From an uncultured Bacillaceae bacterium (GTDB taxonomy: Bacteria; Bacillota; Bacilli; Bacillales; Amphibacillaceae): a DNA stretch of 13,670 nucleotides. The notes below the pieces were generated by a model. That model saw only the letters and a list, made by a program, of their open reading frames with translations, did not search any database and had not been told where the DNA came from. The stretch covers positions 1 through 13,670 of the forward strand of contig CALAMD010000031.1 in the NCBI GenBank assembly GCA_937925695.1. The letters run 5' to 3'. Positions 1-6,064 of the stretch are shown in pieces; the first letter of the stretch is position 1, and every line of letters begins with the position of its first letter. The position numbers and the translations under genes are program-made.

Positions 1-202
1 AGTTAAACTGCACGAACTTAAGGCGGATCTTAAAGTTTGTTAACATTGAATCATTTATAATGAGTAATCTATTTTTTAATACGTAAACATGGATACTGTG
101 GAAAATACCCAAATATCCAAATGCATTTTGATTTTTTCGACCAGTCAAACTTGTGATTAGGTCTGGCTTACATAAGAATCTGATATCGAGGGAGGAACGA
201 AT

Positions 203-778
203 ATGAATAATAAACTCATTCTCGGATCTTCGTCACCAAGGCGTCAAGAACTGTTACGCCAAGTACATATACCATTTTTAGTGAGAACGACTGATGTTGA
301 TGAATCATCTATTCAAGAAACAAATCCTCAAGAGATGGTGAAGCAACTTGCTTTATTAAAAGCTGAGAGTGTTAGGAGGGAAAATCCGAAAGAAGTAGTC
401 CTCACAGCTGACACGATTGTTTGTTTTGAAGATGAAATACTCGGAAAACCAAAAAACAAAGAAGAAGCATTTGAGATGTTGACCATGTTAAGTGGGAAAG
501 AACACGATGTCTTTACTGGTGTATCCATTCAATCGTCAACGGATCAGCAAGTGTTTTTTGAAAAAACAAAGGTAGCATTTTGGCCATTATCACCTGAAGA
601 AATAGAATGGTATATTGCTACAGGAGAACCTTTTGATAAAGCTGGCGCTTATGGTATACAAGGTAGCGGATCTATTTTCGTCAAAAAAATAATTGGTGAT
701 TACTTTAATGTAGTCGGATTACCGATTTCACGGGTTGTGAGGGAGCTGCGACGATTTTCAATTTATCCTGAAGCGTAA
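203..778 (+). CDS. maf: Maf family nucleoside triphosphate pyrophosphatase
   Basis: Maf proteins are cytoplasmic house-cleaning pyrophosphatases that hydrolyse dTTP, UTP and modified nucleotides to the monophosphate; in Bacillus, overexpression blocks septation. The 191-residue length is normal. The N-terminal phosphate-binding motif GSSSPRRQELL is at residues 8-18, TADT with the likely catalytic Asp70 at 68-71, then GKPKN (81-85), HDVFTGVSI (101-109) and a C-terminal FDKAGAYGIQG block. The ATG at 203 follows a strong GGAGG (191-195) at good spacing. A TATAAT lies at 56-61 but I see no convincing -35, so no promoter is called. In Bacillus subtilis maf sits just upstream of radC-mreBCD; here the next gene is convergent and unrelated, so this is either a relocated gene or a second maf paralogue. 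The family call is secure; substrate preference is not. Confidence 0.95.
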   Translation: MNNKLILGSSSPRRQELLRQVHIPFLVRTTDVDESSIQETNPQEMVKQLALLKAESVRRENPKEVVLTADTIVCFEDEILGKPKNKEEAFEMLTMLSGKEHDVFTGVSIQSSTDQQVFFEKTKVAFWPLSPEEIEWYIATGEPFDKAGAYGIQGSGSIFVKKIIGDYFNVVGLPISRVVRELRRFSIYPEA

Positions 779-815
779 TAGACCAACCATAGTTGGTGAA
801 AATACCGTCAACAAA

Positions 816-856
816 AAACAAGCTATATATGGAACGACTCCATATGTAGCTTGTTT
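816..856. terminator. Bidirectional intrinsic terminator between maf and the ric-like gene
   Basis: An 18-bp stem with one G-T pair (arms 816-833 and 839-856) encloses a 5-base loop. On the minus strand it is followed by a T-rich tract (complement of 811-818), which suits the leftward operon. On the plus strand the arm ends in TTGTTTCGTT, which suits maf. It sits exactly between two convergent genes. Confidence 0.85.
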
Positions 857-910
857 CGTTATGAAAGCTATTCTACTCTGACAAATAATGTGCGTTTTTC
901 TTATCTTACT

Positions 911-1213
911 TTAAGCATGATAAGCTTCGTCTAATTCTGATAACATGTTATAAACGGCTGCATATGTTTCACATACGTCACCGGGTACCGTGTAGTGATC
1001 CGTGATCTCACGCAACTGCTTAAATTCTTCGTCTAGCTTCGGTTTGCCTGTAGTAGATTCAGTTACTTTTGCTTGGATCGTTTCATACAGCTCACGTACT
1101 TCAAAGGCTTCTGGATGACTTTTTCCATGGGCCCGGGTAATGGCTGTTGTATATAAATCTAGATCCTCAGCATAGTTTTCTACAATTTCATGAAAATGGA
1201 CATCTTTTGACAT
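911..1213 (-). CDS. Short ScdA/RIC-like iron-sulfur cluster repair protein
   Basis: A 100-residue cytoplasmic protein resembling parts of ScdA/YtfE (RIC), the hemerythrin-like di-iron proteins that repair Fe-S clusters after oxidative or nitrosative damage. The recognisable parts are TTAITRAHGKSHPEAF (22-37, compare the VHGPNHP segment of staphylococcal ScdA) and YTVPGDVCETYAAVY (74-88, compare its EPPIEACGTW segment). It lacks the N-terminal DUF542 domain and the central hemerythrin helices, so it is less than half the length of ScdA (about 224 residues). Histidines at 6, 8, 29, 33, 73 and 99 are candidate metal ligands. The ATG at 1213 has only a weak G-rich ribosome binding site. It lies 39 bases after the HMA gene, probably in one transcript. 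Similar short 'ric' genes next to metal ATPases are, from memory, annotated in lactobacilli. The family is fairly sure; the activity of the short form is inferred. Confidence 0.7.
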   Translation of the reverse strand: MSKDVHFHEIVENYAEDLDLYTTAITRAHGKSHPEAFEVRELYETIQAKVTESTTGKPKLDEEFKQLREITDHYTVPGDVCETYAAVYNMLSELDEAYHA

Positions 1214-1252
1214 AGTTACAACCCCGCTTTCTTTTCCTTTTACTTAGTTCTC

Positions 1253-1486
1253 TTAAGCCGATCTTACTTTAGATTTAATTACCGGATAGCCTAAGTCTTC
1301 AATGGCCTTTTCAATAGCTTCAATCGTAACAGCTTCAGAATCAAATTCTACTCTCACTTTACTTGAATTAAACATTACTTTTACGCTATCCTTATCGACA
1401 CCATTTAATCCTTTTACAGCACTCTCAATTTTTTGTAAACAAGATGGACAAGCTAATGATTCTAAATGAATCGTTGCTTTTTGCAT
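1253..1486 (-). CDS. CopZ-like heavy-metal-associated (HMA) domain chaperone
   Basis: A 77-residue single HMA (ferredoxin-fold) domain of the CopZ/MerP type, which carries a soft metal ion to or from a P1B ATPase in the cytoplasm. The metal site is CPSC at residues 13-16, placed after the first beta strand as in the family, followed by the helix KIESAVKGLNGV and the later strand KVRVEFD. The usual GMTCxxC loop is altered to SLACPSC: the Met is gone and Pro-Ser fills the gap, so metal preference may differ from copper. The ATG at 1486 is preceded by AGGAGAGG. It has its own promoter with a CRP/FNR-type box (see 1540-1588) and is followed closely by the RIC-like gene. With the ATPase upstream, a matched chaperone-pump pair is likely. 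The fold is near certain; the metal is unknown. Confidence 0.88.
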   Translation of the reverse strand: MQKATIHLESLACPSCLQKIESAVKGLNGVDKDSVKVMFNSSKVRVEFDSEAVTIEAIEKAIEDLGYPVIKSKVRSA

Positions 1487-1539
1487 AACATACCTCTCCT
1501 TTATTTAATAATGGGCTTTGTTTCGCCACTTGCTTTTGT

Positions 1540-1588
1540 TAATTCTAGTATATCGAATGATGCTTCATAAAAAATTGACCGACATCAA
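1540..1588 (-). promoter_or_regulatory. CRP/FNR-type class II promoter of the HMA-ric transcript
   Basis: On the minus strand the 14-bp box TTGATGTCGGTCAA (1588-1575) is a near-perfect TTGAY-N4-RTCAA inverted repeat. It is followed after 22 bases by TATACT (1552-1547). The start inferred from this -10 is 1540, which puts the box centre at -41.5, the classical position for class II activation by CRP/FNR proteins. There is no good -35 hexamer. The ATPase promoter has the same arrangement to the base. Confidence 0.75.
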
Positions 1589-1638
1589 ATTTTGAACACT
1601 TTTTTCGATAATACCTTTTATCCGGCAAGCTTTTTTCC

Positions 1639-3486
1639 TCATAACCGGTATGCTAACAATCTCATTCCATTTAAAATAACGGCTAGGATACTTGCTTCAT
1701 GAACGAGCATACCGATGGTCATGTTCACCCAGTTGCTAAAAATTAAACCAGTTAATAAAATAACAACGACACCGACCGCAATGATGATGTTTTGCCTCAT
1801 GTTGCGTGCTGTCGCTTTTGTGAGCCCTAATGCATGGGGTAAGCGACTCATGTCAGAGTTCATTAAGACTACATCTGATGTTTCTATGGCCACGTCTGTC
1901 CCACTACCCATGGCAATTCCGATATCTGCTAAAGCGAGGGATGGACTGTCATTCACACCATCACCAACAAAGGCAACAATTTGGTCCTCATCTTGAAGTT
2001 TTTCAATATAAGCTGATTTATCTTCAGGAAGCATATTGCCATGGGCTTCTGTTAATCCAAGTTCACTCGCAACAAGATCAACAGTTCCTTGGTTATCACC
2101 TGATGCTACAACGAGATTTTTTACACCAAGTTTCTTCAATCGTTGTAGATCCTGTTTTACGCCTGGACGGATTTGATCGCGAATTCCCATCAAGACTTTT
2201 AATTCTCCATCGACTGCTGTAAGAACAAGGGAGTTACCGTTTTTCTCAAATCGTTCAACATCTTTTCTAACTTCTTCGCTTAACACAACATTTTCTTTTT
2301 CCATTAACGCAACGTTACCTACTGCAATCCGATGTCCATCTACTTTGGCGACGATCCCACCACCTTTTACAACTTCAGTTTCTTCAACTGGATAAAAGGT
2401 CGTTTCACCTATATCTTTTAACACTGCTTTTGCCAATGGGTGATCTGATTCCCGCTCCACACTGGCTAAATAGCCGAGGGTCTGTTCAATATCTTCACCA
2501 TAAAATTCTTTTTCTGCGACTTCTGGATTACCCATCGTCAATGTACCTGTTTTATCAAAAACAATCGTATCTACTTTGCTGAAATCGTTAATGACTTCAC
2601 TACCTTTTAACAGCACACCATTACGAGCACCATTGCCGATACCAGAGACGTTCGAAACCGGAACACCAATCACGAGGGCCCCAGGGCAACCCAACACAAG
2701 AACGGTAATCGCGAGGGAGACATTTTGTGTGAACAACCACACAAGGGCGCCGATAATTAAAACCGCAGGCGTATAATATTTGGCAAATCGATCAATAAAT
2801 CGTTCTGCAGCTGATTTAGAGTCTTGTGCTTCTTCTACTAACTCAATGATCCGACCAAATGTCGTATCTTCGCCAACGCGATCAGCTCGGATTTGAATGG
2901 TACCATTTTCTAAAATTGTTCCAGCGAATACTTCAGAGCCAATCGCTTTACTGACCGGTACAGATTCACCAGTAATACTCGCTTCATTAATGTGACCTTC
3001 ACCAGTTAGGACCGTTCCATCAACAGGAACTTTAGCACCCGTTTTGACGAGCAAAATGTCTCCTTCATCTACGTCATCAACGTCAACTTCCTCAAATTCT
3101 CCATTTTCCATTTGCTTCAAGGCACTCTCTGGCGCCAGTTCAGTTAATTCTTTAATAGCTGATCGTGTCTTGTTCAATGTACGCTGTTCTAAGTAAGCAC
3201 CAAATAAAAATAAGAACGTAACGATAGCCGATTCTTCGTAGTTGCGAATGAGCAATGCCCCAATAACAGCAATTGTAACAAGCACATCAATACTAACGAC
3301 TTTTACTTTCAATGCCTGATAAGCCTGAATCGCAATTGGTGCAATCCCGAGAATCGAAGCAATGATCAGCGAAACATTGAAAATCATCATATTATCCAAA
3401 GCAAAACGTCCAAAAAATCCAAGTACAATTAAAATCGCATTGATTAAAGTGATCTGATTTTTCTTACGTAATATATATCTTTGCAT
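1639..3486 (-). CDS. P1B-type heavy-metal-translocating ATPase with a CPG motif
   Basis: A membrane pump that moves metal ions at the cost of ATP. From the chosen start it has 615 residues and no N-terminal HMA domain. Visible motifs: TGES actuator loop (172-175), CPG in the metal-binding helix (267-269), DKTGT with phosphorylated Asp311, SDHP (347-350, the P1B His-Pro), GDGVND (508-513), and HEAS in the last helices (596-599). HEAS resembles the HEGG/HEGS of the P1B-4 group (CoaT, ZosA/PfeT, FrvA: Fe, Co or Zn efflux). The CPG replaces the usual CPC, SPC or CPH, so the metal cannot be read from the motif. Start: the longest frame begins with TTG at 3501, but that codon overlaps the GGAGGG ribosome binding site (3499-3494) of the ATG at 3486, so the ATG is used. 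It has a CRP/FNR-type promoter and is followed by HMA and ric-like genes. Family certain, substrate open. Confidence 0.95.
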   Translation of the reverse strand: MQRYILRKKNQITLINAILIVLGFFGRFALDNMMIFNVSLIIASILGIAPIAIQAYQALKVKVVSIDVLVTIAVIGALLIRNYEESAIVTFLFLFGAYLEQRTLNKTRSAIKELTELAPESALKQMENGEFEEVDVDDVDEGDILLVKTGAKVPVDGTVLTGEGHINEASITGESVPVSKAIGSEVFAGTILENGTIQIRADRVGEDTTFGRIIELVEEAQDSKSAAERFIDRFAKYYTPAVLIIGALVWLFTQNVSLAITVLVLGCPGALVIGVPVSNVSGIGNGARNGVLLKGSEVINDFSKVDTIVFDKTGTLTMGNPEVAEKEFYGEDIEQTLGYLASVERESDHPLAKAVLKDIGETTFYPVEETEVVKGGGIVAKVDGHRIAVGNVALMEKENVVLSEEVRKDVERFEKNGNSLVLTAVDGELKVLMGIRDQIRPGVKQDLQRLKKLGVKNLVVASGDNQGTVDLVASELGLTEAHGNMLPEDKSAYIEKLQDEDQIVAFVGDGVNDSPSLALADIGIAMGSGTDVAIETSDVVLMNSDMSRLPHALGLTKATARNMRQNIIIAVGVVVILLTGLIFSNWVNMTIGMLVHEASILAVILNGMRLLAYRL

Positions 3487-3516
3487 TTTGCATCCCTCCA
3501 ATTTTCTTTTTACTGT

Positions 3517-3565
3517 TGACTTTAGTATAGGATGCTTTTAGAAGATAGTAATTGACCTACGTCAA
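3517..3565 (-). promoter_or_regulatory. CRP/FNR-type class II promoter of the metal ATPase
   Basis: The perfect 5-4-5 inverted repeat TTGAC-GTAG-GTCAA (3565-3552 on the minus strand) is followed after 22 bases by TATACT (3529-3524). The inferred start at 3517 puts the centre of the box at exactly -41.5. Box, spacing and -10 match those of the HMA promoter. The half-site TTGAC/GTCAA is nearer to FNR and Dnr-type boxes than to the TGTGA half-site of Bacillus Fnr. Confidence 0.78.
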
Positions 3566-3603
3566 AATTTACGAAAAGATTCACGTTTATTTTGTTTTTA
3601 ATT

Positions 3604-3639
3604 AAAAAAATCTGCTGTCGACTAAACCGACAACAGATT
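3604..3639 (-). terminator. Intrinsic terminator 2 downstream of the membrane protein gene
   Basis: The stem AATCTG/CAGATT plus TGTCG/CGACA (3609-3639, one C-A mismatch, 7-base loop) is followed on the minus strand by seven T (3610-3604, partly within the stem). It is second of a tandem pair and lies just before the ATPase promoter. Confidence 0.82.
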
Positions 3640-3650
3640 GTTATCTAAAG

Positions 3651-3682
3651 AAAAAAACGAGTAGATCAAATCCATCTACTCG
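3651..3682 (-). terminator. Intrinsic terminator 1 downstream of the membrane protein gene
   Basis: A perfect 9-bp stem CGAGTAGAT/ATCTACTCG (3658-3682) with a 7-base loop is followed on the minus strand by seven T (3657-3651). It ends transcripts of the 3768-4241 gene and, with the next hairpin, insulates the ATPase promoter. Confidence 0.88.
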
Positions 3683-3767
3683 ATAAAACTAGGTCCGAAT
3701 GAATCATAATAGGTCGGACACATGTAAAAAATATTATCTATTTAGTATGTAAAAAAAATTAAAACTA

Positions 3768-4241
3768 TTAACCTTCTACTTTCTTATCAAAGAACAAGTT
3801 TAGGTCAGTCTTATCAGTATCATCACTTAGAGCTTGGTGGATGTAATCGTTAAGTTGATTCATTTTTGCCTTTTCAAAAAATGGAACACTAATGTAATAT
3901 GGTGAACCAGCTTTTTCGATTACTAAAATCGTTTGAATTCCACTTAAGAATACACCTGCGCCTATTAAGAGAAGAATTAATCCACCGATAAAACTTTCAC
4001 CTAAAGAGGCTAATCCAATTAAAAATATTATGAGTCCAATTATCATTGGCTTAGCTAAGTACTTCGAGGACAACATAGCCCCTGAAATATTTTTTAGAGG
4101 AATATTTTGCTGATCCCTTCCTAGTGGAATAAATCCTAGAATTGTGTTAGATAGGTTAGTTTTTACAAATCTAGAATCTACTGCCACCTTTCCTTTGAGC
4201 CAAAAGAAAAATAAGCTAATAGAAAATTGAACTTCCTTCAT
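3768..4241 (-). CDS. Two-helix membrane protein of unknown function, possibly PH-like
   Basis: I do not recognise this 157-residue protein by name. Two hydrophobic helices (about 64-80 and 83-104) form a hairpin between two polar parts. The N-terminal part has IPLKNISGAMLSS (48-59), and the C-terminal part TILVIEKAGSPYYISVPFFEKAKMNQLNDYI (104-134) has the strand-then-helix look of bacterial PH-like domains (YdbS/YdbT type). A PH-like fold interrupted by a membrane hairpin is my inference. The ATG at 4241 follows a very strong AAGGAGGAGG, so translation should be efficient. It has its own sigma-A-like promoter and two terminators, so it is probably monocistronic. The C-terminus is acidic (DDTDKTD). 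No enzymatic motif, signal peptide or cysteine is seen. Coding status is secure; function unknown. Confidence 0.75.
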   Translation of the reverse strand: MKEVQFSISLFFFWLKGKVAVDSRFVKTNLSNTILGFIPLGRDQQNIPLKNISGAMLSSKYLAKPMIIGLIIFLIGLASLGESFIGGLILLLIGAGVFLSGIQTILVIEKAGSPYYISVPFFEKAKMNQLNDYIHQALSDDTDKTDLNLFFDKKVEG

Positions 4242-4287
4242 TTTTCCTCCTCCTTATATAAGTATTTTGTACTGCATTTCATACATC

Positions 4288-4316
4288 ATTCTACCCAATC
4301 TAAAAATTGGATTCAA
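4288..4316 (-). promoter_or_regulatory. Sigma-A-type promoter of the membrane protein gene
   Basis: TTGAAT (4316-4311) and TAGAAT (4293-4288) on the minus strand are separated by exactly 17 bases, giving a start near 4281, about 40 bases before the ATG. The spacer holds the inverted repeat CCAAT-N6-ATTGG (4295-4310), which could be an operator. Confidence 0.6.
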
Positions 4317-4609
4317 ATTTATTGACCGATAATTCATATATTTCTTTGACTACCAATAGTTAGTAAACCTGCTAGATTAAGATACTTAGAGGTTTAGTAA
4401 ATTTATTTTTAAAAAAATTCCGTGATAATCTAAGCCCTACGAAATACTCAGGTAAACTTACCTACAAGAAGAATGAAGGATTCCTATACCAAAAATTTTC
4501 GGATACTAACCTTCTTTGCACATCTATTCCACAATCAATACTAAGTTCTATTTACATATGTCTACCTACAATCGCCGTCCAATATCATTTCGTCGATTTT
4601 TGATCCCAC
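4317..4609. other. Intergenic stretch with two inverted repeats, no gene seen
   Basis: With the promoter next to it this makes a 368-base gap. It holds AGGTAA-AC-TTACCT (4450-4463, a perfect 6-2-6 palindrome) and TAAACCT-N19-AGGTTTA (4364-4396). Neither has a T-tract on the minus strand, so neither is called a terminator. A short plus-strand open frame from 4516 runs into the end of the acetyltransferase gene on the other strand, has no ribosome binding site, and is not accepted. Confidence 0.5.
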
Positions 4610-5149
4610 TCAATCAGCCCTCGATTCATCCAAATTTAGTTCATAAGCTTTCCGTTCACCATCTGGACTTGGATCAACAAAAATTCTCCCTCTGTATGCA
4701 AAACCAAATTTCTTAATCAGCCCTTGCGTCCTTACATTTTTTTCGTGCGTATCTATTCTGATATTTTGAAATCCTTGATGATAAGCTAAACTAATAAGGT
4801 TTGACATAAAATAACTGGCTAGACCTCTACCTCTAAATTGATCAGAAATGGCAATCCTATGTATCGTTGCATATGGTGCGCTATTATTTTTCCATGAACC
4901 ATCGAGAATAGTTTCGTAATTTGGATCAGGGTCAGTTAACAATGCAGCCGTTCCGGCAATTTTATCATCAACGTTTAACAAGTGGGCATATCCTTGCTCA
5001 ATGTCATTCAAGATGATCTGTTCATTCGGATTTCCATTTTGCCATTGCTGGCTACCATCAGCTTTTAGCAATCGCTTGGCTTCGTTAATAATCAACATCA
5101 TGGCAGGTAAGTCTTCTTTTGTCGCTTTTCTAACATAAATGGTGCTCAT
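4610..5149 (-). CDS. GNAT family N-acetyltransferase
   Basis: A 179-residue cytoplasmic enzyme expected to transfer an acetyl group from acetyl-CoA to an amine. The acetyl-CoA pyrophosphate-binding motif A is seen as IHRIAISDQFRGRGLASYF (96-114), with the QFRGRG loop (104-109) matching Q/R-x-x-G-x-G. The N-terminal strand and helix (IYVRKATKEDLPAM, 4-17) and the C-terminal GLIKKFGFAYRGRI segment (143-156) are typical of the fold. The substrate cannot be told; the general layout is like uncharacterised stand-alone GNATs of Bacilli. The ATG at 5149 is preceded by GAGAGAGG. There is no clear promoter or terminator, and the gene stands apart from its neighbours (over 200 bases on each side), so it is probably transcribed alone. 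Confidence 0.88.
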   Translation of the reverse strand: MSTIYVRKATKEDLPAMMLIINEAKRLLKADGSQQWQNGNPNEQIILNDIEQGYAHLLNVDDKIAGTAALLTDPDPNYETILDGSWKNNSAPYATIHRIAISDQFRGRGLASYFMSNLISLAYHQGFQNIRIDTHEKNVRTQGLIKKFGFAYRGRIFVDPSPDGERKAYELNLDESRAD

Positions 5150-5354
5150 ATTTTTCCTCTCTCTTTTTATCGTTTATTCTTTGATAACTGTCTTCTATTT
5201 TAGGATAGCTATTTTATTTGATTGTGAAAGTCTAAAAAAATTAAATGAAGATTATCATCAGCTTACTTGCTCAATCGAGACATCGTGATCGGTATGGTAC
5301 TGCACGACTAATATTCTGTAGTCATATCTTCTAATGATATTTTTTCTCATACAA

Positions 5355-5714
5355 TTAGTACCAAGCACTCATACCTCCTTTTACATTATAAACCTGTTCA
5401 AATCCTCGTTTTTTCAATATTTTTGCTGCCCTAGCACTTCTCATGCCACTTTGACATATAACAACGACTTCTTTTTGTTTATCCAGCTTGTCCACCTGAC
5501 TTGGCAAATTAGCCAGTGGTATGTTTTTAAACGGTTTACGATGATTGAGTTGATATTCACTAGGTGTACGAACATCAATAAATTGCACACGCTTGTCGTG
5601 AAGTTTATTTTTAGCTTCTTCTACTGTAATATGCGTAATCCCCTTACTTGGCATAAAACGTCGCATTACAAATAAAATGATTAAGATAATAATAATCCAT
5701 TGCATCATTTCCAT
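5355..5714 (-). CDS. Membrane-anchored rhodanese-domain protein (YqhL-like)
   Basis: A 119-residue protein with an N-terminal hydrophobic anchor (about 5-18) and one rhodanese domain. The sulfur-carrying active-site Cys87 sits in the loop ICQSGMRSA (86-94); FIDVRTPSEY (45-54) and YNVKGGMSAWY at the C-terminus are family hallmarks. The positive MRRF after the anchor favours a cytoplasmic catalytic domain. It resembles B. subtilis YqhL. Rhodaneses carry persulfide sulfur between donors and acceptors. Start: the open frame can be extended to a TTG at 5741, but GGGGG (5726-5722) lies 7 bases before the ATG at 5714, which is chosen. It lies downstream of cstR on the same strand, but 350 bases of unusual DNA separate them, so co-transcription is uncertain. 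No clear terminator follows. Confidence 0.88.
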   Translation of the reverse strand: MEMMQWIIIILIILFVMRRFMPSKGITHITVEEAKNKLHDKRVQFIDVRTPSEYQLNHRKPFKNIPLANLPSQVDKLDKQKEVVVICQSGMRSARAAKILKKRGFEQVYNVKGGMSAWY

Positions 5715-6064
5715 CTTGATACCCCCTTTTCCCTCTGACAATAAGGAACGGACCTAGGGCTGATTGACTTTAACGAGTGAACCGAGGACGACGGACGCAA
5801 ACGAACCATCGCGCTCGTGCAAACAGGTTGACTTTAACGAGTGGAGCGAGGAACCCTGACTACGATCCACATAGAACGGATGGTGGTTGGAAAATTTTGC
5901 TCCACAACCTAAACGGCTATAAAGCAGGAATTGCCTTCACTTCCTACGCAGAAACAAGTGAATAGCTAATCATGTCACCACCACCCGATGAGCGTGGATG
6001 ACAGGAATTATCCTCACGACCTGCTCCAATCCGATTAGTCAAGGAATCGGTCACTACGATCCGT
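5715..6064. other. Intergenic region of unusual composition with repeats
   Basis: This 350-base gap is clearly richer in G and C than its neighbours. It holds a 25-bp repeat in two copies (see next entry), the 10-mer ACTACGATCC twice (5859-5868 and 6053-6062), CCGATT-N8-AATCGG just after cstR (6031-6050), and a bulged inverted repeat GTCA..CCAC/GTGG..TGAC (about 5974-6002). None has a T-tract. Open frames in it (e.g. plus 5777-5965) lack a ribosome binding site and recognisable domains. It may be a decayed or dispersed repeat element, or hold a structured RNA; I see no gene. Confidence 0.5.
5764..5852. repeat. 25-bp direct repeat, two copies 64 bp apart
   Basis: Copies at 5764-5788 and 5828-5852 share 23 of 25 bases, beginning TTGACTTTAACGAGTG and ending CGAGGA. 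The 39 bases between them are G/C-rich. Two copies with unequal flanks do not make a CRISPR; a dispersed intergenic repeat is more likely. Confidence 0.8.

Noticed and set aside
1715..2776. Several open frames opposite the ATPase gene
   Set aside because: They are antisense shadows of a well-conserved gene with no ribosome binding sites or domains of their own.
3487..3501. TTG start extending the metal ATPase by five residues
   Set aside because: The TTG and next codons are the GGAGGG ribosome binding site of the ATG at 3486.
3693..3719. GTCCGA-N15-TCGGAC inverted repeat before the tandem terminators
   Set aside because: It is 6 bp with a wide spacer and no T-tract; it may be chance or a weak hairpin near the gene's 3' end.
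5306..5345. Small inverted repeats after the membrane rhodanese as its terminator
   Set aside because: The stems are about 5 bp and the only T-run is on the plus strand, opposite to the gene.
5718..5730. ATACCCCC upstream of the membrane rhodanese as a CstR half-site
   Set aside because: No matching GGGTAT half follows at the 4-base spacing; it is the ribosome binding site read from the other strand.
5715..5741. TTG start extending the membrane rhodanese by nine residues
   Set aside because: The extension contains the GGGGG ribosome binding site of the ATG at 5714 and adds a charged stretch before the membrane anchor.
5777..5965. Plus-strand open frame of 62 codons in the spacer after cstR
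   Set aside because: It starts at GTG without a ribosome binding site, overlaps the repeat copies, has a low-complexity Arg-rich start and no recognisable domain.
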